From Turbatrix aceti (Eukaryota; Nematoda; Chromadorea; Rhabditida; Panagrolaimidae): DNA of 64,000 nt. The number at the start of each line of letters is the position of its first letter. Positions within the stretch are counted from its first letter, which is position 1. The stretch covers positions 195,246-259,245 of the forward strand of contig OZ017770.1 in the NCBI GenBank assembly GCA_963969345.1, given 5' to 3'. The notes under the pieces were generated by a model. That model was not told the DNA's origin. It ran no database searches and worked only from the letters and a program-made list of their open reading frames with translations. The position numbers were made by a program, and so were the translations under genes. Shown here piece by piece: positions 35,132 to 46,797 of the stretch.

Positions 35132-38100
35132 TTATATCCCGGAGTCAACGGACGAAGCGCGATTAAGAAAAGCCCGGGTCACTGAACCGGGTCGCTCGGA
35201 TTCCGTCAGCATAGGATCGTGATTTACACCGTAGATTTTGATTGCTTTGCGTCCCATGCGCTGCAAAAGCTCCTGAGAAACACGATGAGCAGTTCGAAGC
35301 GATGTGTGCCATTCTTTCAGCGAAATTTCATCCTACAATCATATTAAATGTGAATTGTAATTTGGTTGTGTAGCTGCATGACATACCTGATTCGTCAATA
35401 TAACCTTTGATTCTTTAAAACCTTCTTTTAATTTAATTACGATAGTTTGCTCGTTTTTGACTTGTTGAAGGTCGGAAGCAACCTCTTCTATTTGATCCAT
35501 AAAGACAAGCTAAAATTAATTTTTTTTTATGAATTTTGTCTTATTAAAAGCAAATTACCTCTGGTTTTCCACTTAGAGATTCTGGATATAATTCCAATCG
35601 ACTCGGATATAACTTCCCGTATTTTGTTTGCCATGCGGATGTAAAAGGGCCTCCTAGTTTCTTAATATAACCGTGAACAATGACATCGGAATCTATAAAA
35701 AATACATACGAGAGTACTTTGTGATATTTTGTCAATTTGTCAACGCTACCTTTTTCATCTGCAGTAAGCTTTATTTTTTGCTTTGCCTTCTTTTTCATTT
35801 CTAATTTGTCCGCATCCTGATTGACAACGTCAAATACTGTCTCAGCAATTTCTGTTTGCCATCTCTCAGATATAGTTATATTGAAGTTTTTGTACAATTC
35901 ATTGTCTGATTCACTCAGCTTGACGCCTTTCACTTCATCATCGTCAAAGTTGCCGATGTCAAAGGCATCAGCGGCATTGACTTCGCCACGAGGCGGTATA
36001 AGGGGGGGTGGCATGCGACGTAGGTAAATTACTTGCCAGTCAACACCTTTAAAAAACGGATGCTCTTTGAGTTCGTCGGCGCTAAAATAAATACATTCTA
36101 AAAACATGTTATCCCGTATGTGGCACAAATTACCCTCGGCCACGACATCCCATTCTTTCGTGTACGTCACGTTTAAGCAGGCCTTCCAACAAGTCACGGC
36201 ACTCGTTTGTAAATCCCTGATCTGGCAACTCAATATCTTGAGTCATGGTCATTTTGTCGATTTCGTTTTTATCCTAAAATCTGGCTGTATAATTAACAGG
36301 TTTCTTTGAAAATTTTGGCAAAACTGCACACGAATCATAACTTATTGTTAGTTTTTAGCAAATAAAAAATTACTAAGCAGATGAAAAAAATAAGTAAAAA
36401 ATGGAACGTCAAGCTTGAATCATGCGTCAGTATAAAAAAAGCAAAAGCGCACTCACCATGCTCACCTTCGATTTGTGCTGTCTAAAGGGGCTATGTCCTT
36501 TTAGCAGCTTGTACAGCATGCACCCAAACGAAAACCAATCGGCAGATGAATCATACGCGACTCCTTTTGCTAAAACTTCGGGAGCCATATAGCCATGCGT
36601 GCCTCTGTAATTTGAATCATTTAATATTATTTCTCCGCATTGAAAAAAATCTTACACGCTAGCGTGAGGTTTTTTCTTTGAAAAGTCGCAAGCCAAACCG
36701 AGATCAGACACTCTTACATGACCGTTTTCGTCAAGAAGAATGTTGGCCGGCTTTAGATCACGATATACGACAGTTCTGTTGTGCATATGTTCAAGACCAA
36801 GAATTACTTCAGAAGCATAAAATAGCACTTCGGATTCACTGAATACACCGTGTTGCGAGAGATGGTAGTGCAGGTCACCGCCGTTCATTAGGTCAAGAAT
36901 AAAGCATAGCTTGTCTGGAGATTGAAAAGCATATGTCATACATACAATAAACGGACAATCTTGCTGAAATCGAAAAATATAAATAAACACCAATTAATCG
37001 ATAACAAAAATATACATACCCCGGTGCTGACAAGACTAAGCATAATCCGCTCATTGAGTGCCAAAGTTTCTCCCTGCTTCAGCTTGATTCGCTTTTTATC
37101 AAGACATTTCATTGCGTACCTAAAAATGTTGAACGGTATTTAAGAATTGATACCAAAAAACCTACATTTTTCCCGTATCAGCTTTGCGACAGCCAAATAC
37201 TTCACCAAACCCGCCGCGTCCAATGATACGATGTACACTGAAGTCATTCATCGTTAGCTGCATGTTCAGTTCAAGATTTTTCCATTGACAGTATCTTGTA
37301 AATTTTTCACTTTCCAAAAACTTTGGAAATACGTCTTCCTTCAGTTGTTCGCATATTTCTGTTACATATGGCTGAAAATATTACATTTATGTAATTTCAC
37401 GTTTAGTATATCTGCTACATCTGAACCTGCAGTTTCGTTTTTTTTTTCAATGTTATCTGCGATATTTTTTTGTTAGACCTGTGAAAGCCAATATCAAAAT
37501 GCAATAAAATGCGTAGCAAAAAAATCTATACAAATTTATGTATTCTTTAATTATTCTATTTTGCTATAATCATAATGTATTGCATTTTAAAAAGACTATA
37601 CGTGTCCTTCGACCGATAGTTGTTACGCTTTTAACAAAAAAACAACAACCACTGAACAAAGGGAAAAATGAGCTACCAATTTTCTGCTTTTTCAACAAAC
37701 CTGAAATAGATCGGGTGGCACAACATTTTTCATAAGATTTCGTTGAACATGTTGAAGCGAATCCTTTGAGTAGTTCTAAAAAGCTATAAAAATTATCATA
37801 CAAAATTATAGATTGAAGACAAACGTGAGAGTGTGCAAGCATCTCAACCATGATATGATGATCGTAAATCTCGCGAGCCTTTACTAAGCGCTCTTCCGCC
37901 GTCTCTAACTTTTCATATTCTTTTATCTAAAAAATAACGAATGTCATAATCGTAAACATCAACATATAATACTTAAGTCAAGTAAAACAAAAAAATATTT
38001 TACCGCTTCGTAAAATTTTATTTGGGGGCAGCTGTTTTCTGATACATTTTCTGCAAAATCCTTAAGTAAAAGAAATCCGAGTCGCTGATTAAAGATTTTT

Positions 38101-38314
38101 TCAAATCTGATTTCACCGGTCTTTTCCAAGTATTTTTGCATTATACTTCTCACACTAAAAAAATGTTTTTATTTGTGTAAAATTTTGAATGTGTGCATTA
38201 CCTTGGATCTGGCAAAATAATTTTCTTAGAAGCTCTAGCAGCCGGTTGGCTTCGGCTTTTCTCCATTGCCATGAGATAGGAGACATCAGCGAGAACGGCT
38301 TCTAGATCTGCCAT
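35132..38314 (-). CDS. grk-2: G protein-coupled receptor kinase 2 (beta-ARK type)
   Basis: GRK2 phosphorylates active GPCRs and ends their signalling; in nematodes it is needed for chemosensation. Thirteen exons: 38314-38202, 38154-38004, 37926-37825, 37775-37701, 37371-37166, 37119-37020, 36963-36656, 36604-36466, 36273-36134, 36081-35750, 35692-35559, 35509-35387, 35332-35132. All are in phase, giving 707 residues. The N-terminal helix and RGS-homology domain contain [15 protein letters not shown]. The kinase domain has [24 protein letters not shown] and the DLG motif typical of GRKs (SDLGLACDF). The AGC tail has [17 protein letters not shown]. The PH domain, which binds G beta-gamma and PIP2, begins [13 protein letters not shown]. 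The C-terminus ends in Asp-Ser-Gly-Ile, possibly a PDZ ligand. All key kinase residues are present. Confidence 0.97.
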
Positions 38315-41300
38315 GATGATACAACTAATACGTCGAAAAAGAAATACTATTGACTAATTTTGTAGAGCATTCAAGTATAGAAACAAAAAGCACAACACCT
38401 GTTCGAGTGTGCAGTGAGCCACAATTAGCAGGTCAGTTTAGTTCAATCGTTGTTTTTTATGATTAGTTTTCCAACAACGAATTGAAAAAATACACGGTGT
38501 TCTTGGATGAATGAAGAATAGCCAAAAGAAAGCGCTAACGTTTTAGTTCCGTTTTGGTGCCAATAAATTTAAATTTTTTTTACCGTTGAAAGCACAAATT
38601 CCCAAGGACAATGTTTTCTGAAAAATACAAAAAAGGAGCATGATGTAACATGTTAAACAGCCACAAAAAAATGTGAACAAGTACAAGTTTTCGTATGTAA
38701 TGACCACGGAGTTCAAGCACATTATCCACACGTTTAAAAGTTAATTAAACACGACTGCTTATGTATGCGTGACAATTTACATAACGGCACTGGGATAATG
38801 CAAAATAATAAAAAGCTGTAAATAAAAGTAAACATGTTCAAATATCGCATAAGTGGCAGAGAACACAATAAATTCTACCGAAGCTTTGTCGCTATCAAGT
38901 GTACTCTTTCATCGCGGGAAAAAACAGAACTCTAGTTAGTTTGTATATTTCTAAACTAAAACTTTTTGTGCATTTGTAAGCCGATTACGCCAACAAGACA
39001 AGATCATTAATAAAAGTTAAACGAACAAAAAAGTCGATGTTGCGCAACGTATAGTGCATGCATCCTCAGCCCCTTTAGCGAGTGTGTGCATAAAAAGCGG
39101 AAGAAACATTATACATAAACAAGTGAAGCAGATGCACGTCAAATTGCAACATAGACAGGCAAGTTAGGTGTCGCATGTTAGGTGCCAAAAACAACAAGTT
39201 TGTTCTATTGAGCATAAAGGCATAACAAGCGTTAAAATGACTTTTTTCCATGCTAAGTATAAGTCCTGACCCGAAAAGCTGTAAGAGCGAAGAGTCCTAT
39301 GGAAAAGTAAAGCAAGGCAAATCGTCCCTACGGAAAGCATGTTGCCAACCGCTGCTGCCGTAGGGGCTTCTCGCTGCGCTGGCAACGCATGCGTGTGCGT
39401 CGGTGACACTTCTCACTGCCTTGAGTGTGCAAATTTTTGCGGCAAAGCAAAAAGACCGCAAGCGGTATGAGGCTAGACAAAAAGGGGGAGAGCTCTAGAA
39501 AAGTAAAAAGTAGCAGTCACTGGTTGCGAGAAAAAGCATTGTTATTTTACAACGGTTGGCAACACACTGTGGGAAGAATAGGGGTACGAAGGAGACCTCA
39601 AATATGCTTTGGTTCGCTGGCAGCGGTGTATAAACACACCAGCAGACTCCCTACATTACGTGCAATTTAATTTGTTGGTCTAATCGCTACATGTCGTTTT
39701 TAAATTATGATTAACGGTAAAAAGAAAATAAACTAAACACGATTTATTTTTTATATGCTTTTCGACAAAAAGATTGTGTATGTGTGCGTTTTGAATAAAA
39801 AATACTAGTATTTATTATATAGTTTTAGTAAATAACACAAACGATTTATTTTGTTCTTTATTTAGGGCTGTATTTAGGGTATATAGATTTTTTTGTTGGT
39901 CAGACCAAAAGAGTATTAATCTGTCCCCTTTTATCTTTACAAATGTGTCCTTACAGAAAAATCTTTTTCATGTTACTTGAAGCACACGAATAACATTATT
40001 TCAATACCGACAATAATGTAACGCTTAATGTTTTTACTAAAATCAGCCATCCACAAATATTTTATAAATTACATACAGTAGCCTGCTGCGCACAGAGATA
40101 CGGACATTTTGTTTCGTGATTTTAGGTTAAGAAACAAAACTATTTTGTGAATTTCTAAAGAAAGAAGTCAAACAGCTAATTAATATTCAGTTAGGAGTTG
40201 TGCTTTTAACGCCTTCAAAAACAAATAAAAACAGTTTTTCAGTTGAAAAAACTTTAAAAGTATTATTATTATTATGTACCATTGACACAATAAAAGTTCG
40301 GCAGTGAGTGTAATATTTTTTTTTTGTTTTAAAGCAGGCTATTATGATAAAACAGCTGACATGCTTTGTTTTTTTTGCTTTTTGGGGGCGATTAGAGCTT
40401 GATGGCCAGGAAGAAATGCTATAATGCCTTTTTTTCTTTTTCGTACTCATCAAAATACGCCAGAACAACAAAAACATAAAATTATGTATGTTTTATATTG
40501 CATTGCTAAAAAATTTTGACTAGCAGATTGACAAATCTTTAGAATAAAAACATGCCACTAAACATATTAGATTTTTCACAATTCACAAGTAAAGCGACAA
40601 ATGCACACATTTCTATTTTACCCTATAGATAACTTGTGTAAGTGAGCAAGTTGTCGCCGGCAAACGATAACGAAACGAAAAGCCACGGCTAACAAATTGA
40701 AGTGGAAACTTTTTCGTTTTAATTGCTTCAAGTATTTGTTTTTCGATTATTTCATCTCATCTCTGTAAATCGGTCGTCTTTTCTTCATTTTGACGATTGA
40801 GCCAAAGTTCACCGAAAGATTGTTTTTTTCATGCATCTCATTGAGCCAAAGATAAAGCTCATCAAAAGATTGTTTTAAAAAAAGGACTGGTTTTAACAAG
40901 CATACTTGCTAAATAGGCATATAAATGACGAAACGTGTAAAATCGTTTAACTTGAAGCATATAAATTCATTTAACAATTCTGCCTGGGGTGTTAACTGAG
41001 TCATTTGTCATACTACCAATCCAGACAGCGGCATGCATACGCATATCTCGCTTATATCAAAAGTAATTCATCAATGGCATGGTGAAAAAACTTTTCTTCA
41101 ATTTAAGCGCTAAACAAACTTTGCCTCCAGACAAGGCAGTATTATTTTTTTCATTTGCTCTTATGGAATCATTTAGCAGTGCAATAAAAGATACCAATAT
41201 CAACACATGTGGGACAAATCATTTTTTTGTTAATAAAACATTTTCACTAAAACAAACATTCTTGTGTGATGCTTAGTTCTGATTACAACAAGTTTGGCAT

Positions 41301-41841
41301 AACTATAAACTTCTCACGCCCCCTTTATCCTTGCATGGCGTCAGAAAAGTCGGGGAATAAATGATGCATTAACAACGCCTATCATGAAAAAATCGAGGAA
41401 AGGATGAAAGAAAAGAAGTCTGAAAGTGCAACTCGGTCATCATGGGAGACTAAGCATAAGAAGTCTCGTCGACGCTAGCTAAGCGATGCATTTAAGGAGC
41501 ATTTAAGGAAAACACGCACACAGCAACCGTCGGTCGCCTCGAATGAACTTAATGCCATGGAGATTTTTGTCTTGTCCCTATTGCTTCGGTGTATGTCAAG
41601 ACTACTTCGTATATCCGTGAGCTTACTACAACCAAAAAAAAAGAACTGTCAATGTCCACATTGATTTATCGTTTAGCTTCCAAAAAGTATTGATGAACAT
41701 ATCAGCCTCACTTACAATGCAAAAAAATATCAATAGAAAAAATTGCCAGAACATTGATGGTAGTTGTGATTTTGGTATTATTTATTTCGAGACGGAACGT
41801 ACAAAAAAGGAAAAAGTTGCAAAAAAAAGAATACTTTATAT
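38315..41841. other. Gene-poor intergenic region (left part)
   Basis: About 3.5 kb with no exon I can support. A slightly more GC-rich patch at 39050-39660 has only short unconvincing frames. A small imperfect repeat (TTGAGCCAAAG, then AAAGATTGTTTT) occurs twice at 40797-40880. No tRNA was recognised. Confidence 0.5.
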
Positions 41842-42229
41842 CAGGGTTGCGAAATTCCCCGGGGAATGAAAAATGGGGGAATATTCCCGGGGGATTCCCG
41901 GAGATTCCCCAGGGAATCCCCTTCCAAATTCCCCGCATCCAAATAAAGCCATGCGTCTAAAACGAGGTCTAAAATAAAAAAAACACACCAAAAACGGTCT
42001 ATTTATTAACGTGCATTAAAATTGCAACCTAACTTTCACATTAAAGCGAGATTTGAAGCCCAATTGGCAAACTTCAAAAAAAATAATCACATCCCTTTAC
42101 TTTTCTTAATTTTTTCGGCAGTTTCCCGGGGAATTTTGGGGGGAATTTGGCAAAGGTGGGGGAATCCCCGGGGATTCCCGGGAATATTCCCCGGGGAATC
42201 TCCCGGGGAATCCCATCTTCGCAACCCTG
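41842..42229. mobile_element. Non-autonomous hAT-like element, TSD CTTTATAT
   Basis: The 388 bp element starts CAGGGTTGCGAA and ends TTCGCAACCCTG, a perfect 12-bp inverted terminus. It is flanked by identical CTTTATAT repeats at 41834-41841 and 42230-42237. Subterminal regions are GGGGAATCCCC-type arrays on both sides. The centre matches 22024-22559. No transposase frame is present, so it would need one supplied in trans. Confidence 0.93.
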
Positions 42230-42339
42230 CTTTATATACAACAAAGTCAAGTGAAGCAGATGAATGCATTGTACCTTGGAAAACGTCGATTGCTTTTTCA
42301 GATAATCCATTCACGTATGTAAAAAAATTTATTTTATTT

Positions 42340-42420
42340 ATTTATTTCACCATTACTCAGTGGTTAGTTATCATTAGACCAGATGTTAGGAGGCACAAAT
42401 GACGTCCACGTAGGCGTAAA
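42340..42420 (+). repeat. Dispersed CAGTGGTTAG repeat, copy on plus strand
   Basis: The sequence ATTTCACCATTACTCAGTGG continues to GTCCACGTAGGCGT. It is shared with 46418-46510 (same strand) and, inverted, with 6544-6595 and 44429-44481. The ACTCAGTGGTTAG core resembles a tRNA A box, but no B box is seen. The ATTTA-rich edge lies on the side opposite to a SINE tail, so its class is unsettled. Confidence 0.65.
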
Positions 42421-44428
42421 TGTCTCGATTCGTTTTGGTCGCGATTTCTTCATGTAAAAAAATATATACAGTCAAATAGTTTCTAAGGGTAACGCAGATT
42501 ATCAAGGATGTGCCATTTTCAGAAGAAACACTACTAAGCACACCTAACTGCAAAGACAATTTAGCACCTATGTGTTGATTATTTTTGTTTTGTTGTCTTG
42601 TGTGATGCAGCGTGCGTGCATTTGCACTGATGAATTCACGGCACCACGAATGAGGAATTCGAAAAAAGTGAGCATCTACTGGAATCCTCAAACAATATTT
42701 AATCGTTAAATTGATGCATACAAAGATAACTATTGGAAACTAATCGTTGGCCAGCCATAAGTAACGGGAAAACGATACCAAGTAATAAGGATTTTGTCAA
42801 TCAGGCATAAAAAAATGACTATTACCATCCAACTTTTTATGTGCCAATAAACCAATTGGTCGTAAGAATGCTAGTATGACAGACACATTAAAAAAAACAA
42901 GCATAAAGAAAAAATCGGATAACACATTGTTGTTACAGAAAAATGCATCAGGTAGGAGAATGCATACAACACTCAAAAAAATAAGACTTTAATCACCAGT
43001 TTTCCAACTTCATGTTTCGATTTCATCAACGATCGTTGAAAAAACGAAAAATCTGTCACTCAAAAAAACAGCATTAAAATATGAACGTAAAAACTGCCTA
43101 ACTAAGATGCGTCATAACCACCGGCGACTGTCCTGCAACGAGTAGTAGATTGGAGCCTATTTTCTTTTTTTGCTCAATACTTTAAGTCACGTTGCTTTTG
43201 TCGCTTTTTTAGCATACAAAAGTATTTAGCGGCATGGGTACTAAATAAGTTAGGCTACAACTACTGGATGCCACTGAAAATTAAAAAAATATAACAGAAA
43301 TTTTTATCACAATTCGTAGCGTATCTTTTTAACCAAACAAAAAAGCTGCTGTTTGTAAAGTTAAGGAATACATATTTTTCGCGCTGTATGAAAAAACGAA
43401 AACCGAACAATATTTTTAGCTCGCATTTTTTTGCTTCTGAGTTCTGATTCACAGCTTATATAAAGTAGTGCTTTAATTTTTTGCTCAAAAAATTGCCTTC
43501 CGTGTCATCCTGCCTTATGACTATGCAAGAGAGCAATGTTTCTATAAATTATAACGTGCAAAAAACGGAAAAAACATATGTACGCGTATCTAGTCAGCGA
43601 AAAACCGTTGCAGCAGACCATATGAAAAAGCTTTCATAAACTCATTGAGAAACTTTCAGCGTAATTAATATCATTTTTTATTCGGTGAAAAAATGCAGCG
43701 GCAACAGCAACAAATTTAATAATGACAAATTTTAAGTATGCTAGTTTGAATTACAATATCAAATTTAACGCATGTAAGACAAAAAGTAATGCACACAAGG
43801 AATCGCACAAACTGTTATTTTAAATCACACAATATCAGGATACACGCAGAGCAATATTTGAAGTACAAAAAAATAATCTAACAGTAAAAACATGTTAAAT
43901 GAATTATGTAATAAGAAAGCACAAAAATAAAAATAATATAAGCTGCAACCGCGTTTAACAGCCTGTAAACGGAGCAACGACTTTTATCAATAAGCAAATT
44001 GCGAATGAGTGCCATGGTCAAGAAATCAACAACTACGGACTCGAAAAAGGGTTTCAGGCAAGAAAAATATGATTAACCAAACGACGTTAGTTCCGAGCAT
44101 GCCAAGTTTTGACAAGAATGGTTGTCTTGCGTAAGTTTAGGTTAAATTTGCCTAGACTGCGCATAATAAGTTTTTTATTATTGAACAAAAAAATTGTGCA
44201 TGATAAATCAAGAAGGACAACGTACAATTATTTAAAGAAAACGGTGCCCGTTAAAAGGAATCGTCATATTTAGTTATCATTGCGGTTGCAAACAATTTCA
44301 GCATTCAGTGCTCTTTTAAATTTTTTCAGATAATGCCAATTTTACATCAAATAAAATTCATATAGCTAAAAGTGGCATTAAGGTTTTCCATATTACAGAT
44401 GGGTCAGACGAATGATCTTGGGACAACA

Positions 44429-44481
44429 CTGGTCTAATGATAACTAACCACTGAGTAACGGTGAAATAAATAAATAAATAA
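44429..44481 (-). repeat. Dispersed CAGTGGTTAG repeat, minus copy
   Basis: It reads CTGGTCTAATGATAACTAAC then CACTGAGTAACGGTGAAATA, followed by a run of AAAT units. It is the inverse of the copy at 42340. Confidence 0.6.
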
Positions 44482-45200
44482 GTGATTTTGTGGGGACATA
44501 TCGCCTCCTTCTTCGTACGGAAAAGGCACAAAACGATCTAACTTGTGTATTTATTAAATCACTTAAAATACACAAGTTTTTCTCAGTTAAGTATGAAATG
44601 AGAAAAAATCGAAATTTTTGCATCAACTCGAACTTTTGATAATGTAAATGTTCTTGGAGCATTGAACTTAAAATATTTTGGGTGCTCGTTCTGCTTTTGT
44701 TTGTCGTTTCTCTATTTTATTGCTCCTGCAAAGAGCAAAAGCAGAATCATTAGTATCAAAAAAAGTTGGACAAAATGTAGCTACCTGGCGGCACATACCT
44801 GACAGAAGTTCATTTACCAGTGAAGCGAATTCAATAAAAAAAACTCGCGTGTTAATGAACAATAATGTGGTTAATCAAGTATCTAAGTCGTAAAAATTAC
44901 GCTTCAATAGGTCTCCAAAAATGAAAAAAACGAAGTGGTTGTTATTTAGTGCTGCGTTGCTATACTCGTGACTAGCGTCACATAATGTTGTATAAAAACG
45001 TTACTTTATATAACTACATCGTTGCAAGTCATAAAAGAAACTGATGTGAACAATGGAACGGTAAAAATACGGGATCGCAGTTCAAAACATTGAATCTTTG
45101 TCAGTCAAAAACGGCGGACTAGCGTAGAAAATTGATTAAACTGATACCGGAATTGTTTCTGTTACGTGTGATGGCATTTGGAGTAGAGCAGCTGAGATGA

Positions 45201-45921
45201 TTAAGCACAACCAACGCAATCAAATAACAATATTGTCGTTTCGTTTGTAAAAACCGAAGCGAATATTCGAGGACTGAAAACGTTGGTATAATATGACGAC
45301 CCGTCAGCCGGTCCGATGACTTCGAGAGCAATGAACACAATGTCTGCAACATAGAGCAAAAAGAAAAACCCGCATGAAAATAATTTTAGTAATCCTGAAA
45401 AATGAATGTCTCTAAAGCTTTACTGAATATCTAAACTAACCGAGATTGATATGACCAAGATAAAACCTGTCTATGCCAAACACTCCTAGAAACACAGATA
45501 ACAAAAGTGCTGTAATTTTATTTGACGATTCTGAATATGTGCAAGCATTCTCGATGCGTTTGACAAACGTGTCGGACGTGTTGTCCAAGCCCACGCAATC
45601 AAGACCTGCTCGGACAACACAAGTGACTATAAAAACAATACTTTTAGAAAATTTTTACATTTACAAACAAACTTTAATAAAACTAACCCGTAACGGAAGC
45701 ATCTAGCGCACAGTTATCCGGCTGTTGAGTTTTCGGATTAACTACAGGAGAATTACACCAGTATCTATAGCAAAATAACTTTAAACACAGAGCCGATAAA
45801 CGATAACTTACTGGCCGTGTAAAAGTTGACTGCAATCGACCAATTCATTAGGAAAGGCAGTTTGTGATTCAAAAACCCGTATCAATGTAAAAAATGTGGC
45901 TATTCTGAAGACTCGCGACAT
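45201..45921 (-). CDS. TM2D1: TM2 domain-containing protein 1 (TM2D1)
   Basis: TM2D proteins are conserved two-span membrane proteins linked to Notch signalling and neural maintenance in flies; human TM2D1 was described as an amyloid-beta binder. Four short exons (45921-45812, 45764-45688, 45626-45441, 45394-45201) join in phase and give 188 residues. A signal peptide comes first. A Cys-containing lumenal region follows (CSQLLHG, YWCNSP, CVVRAGLDCVGLD, ENACTYS), then the TM2 domain: ALLLSVFLGVFGIDRFYLGH, which contains the DRF motif, a short loop, and FFFLLYVADIVFIALEVIGP. The ending ADGSSYY..FTNET parallels the SDGSSY..ITNET ending of TM2D1 and separates it from TM2D2 and TM2D3. The exons are too short to stand out as long ORFs. 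Confidence 0.88.
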
Positions 45922-46039
45922 GATTTCTACAAATCAAAAGAACGAGCATTTGCATCGTGACTAATAAGCATTCAGGAAAAATTTTCGTTTCAGGATCAAA
46001 ATTTTTATATTGCATTGTCAACACAATACACAAGCGTTT

Positions 46040-46255
46040 ATGGATTCTGTTGACCAAGCACCAAGAACTGCATATCCGGAATACAAATTTTATATTCCTC
46101 CCCCACCTTCAGAGCTTGGTCTGGCTTTACAATTTGCGAAAAAAAATTGGATGGTTTCAAATTCGAACCAAAAAATAGTCCTTTATTTAATAGAATTAAA
46201 AGGGTATTTTCATCCTAATTTTGCTTTCTGCTATGATTTTGATATAAAAAATTGA
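46040..46255 (+). CDS. Possible small protein (71 residues), unrecognised
   Basis: The open frame starts MDSVDQAPRTAYPEYKFYIP and lies 118 bp from the TM2D1 start on the opposite strand, so a shared promoter is possible. A TTTCAG acceptor ends at 45994, upstream of the ATG. The N-terminal half has a protein-like PPPP turn and charged residues, and the last third is less convincing. The true gene may splice out before 46255. No family was recognised. Confidence 0.3.
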   Translation: MDSVDQAPRTAYPEYKFYIPPPPSELGLALQFAKKNWMVSNSNQKIVLYLIELKGYFHPNFAFCYDFDIKN

Positions 46256-46417
46256 GAACTGACGCCAAAGGCGCCTCTGAAAGCCTTCGCCTCCGGAAAC
46301 CAAGGCCATCATTTTGGTTTGCGTTACACTGGTTTTACAACCCTTGTTTTATACAAATTATCGCGAGAGGTTCATTTGTCTTGTTTGTCCCAGTTGTTTT
46401 GTGGCAGCTCTAACTTG

Positions 46418-46510
46418 TTTATTTATTTAATTATTTCACCGTTACTCAGTGGTTAGTTACCATTTGACCAGATGTTAGGAGACACAAATGATGTCCACGT
46501 AAGCGTCAAC
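46418..46510 (+). repeat. Dispersed CAGTGGTTAG repeat, longest copy
   Basis: It runs from TTTATTTATTTAATTATTTC to GTCCACGTAAGCGTCAAC. It matches 42340-42420 with few changes. Confidence 0.65.
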
Positions 46511-46797
46511 ACTCCTTCCGCTCATTAATATCGATGCCGACACTTGTTTGAGACTACGTAGAGTACTGAAGACATATATTATTACTAAATTTTGATACCA
46601 TATATTTATACACAAAAAAATGTAAATCGTGTATTTCGCTTATTTATTTTATTTATGTACTATGCAAATTTAAAATGTTTAAAATTGATGCTGACTTATG
46701 TAATAAAGTGGCATGATAAAAAATTATAAAAAAAAGCAGAAAATAATAGATGGCAAATGCATGCTCATTTTGGAAATACAAAAAATGTTGGACGTGT
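46511..46797. other. 3' flank of the next minus-strand gene
   Basis: AT-rich sequence. No gene is seen. Confidence 0.4.

Larger units (their letters stand above)
42238..45200. other. Gene-poor intergenic region (right part)
   Basis: About 3 kb with no supportable exon. It holds two copies of the dispersed repeat described at 42340 and 44429. Confidence 0.5.

Noticed and set aside
39164..39670. Short frames in a GC-richer patch of the gene desert
   Set aside because: No initiation context, splice signals or protein family; likely chance.
46418..46510. tRNA gene suggested by ACTCAGTGGTTAG
   Set aside because: No B box, no cloverleaf pairing and no anticodon arm; better explained as a dispersed repeat.
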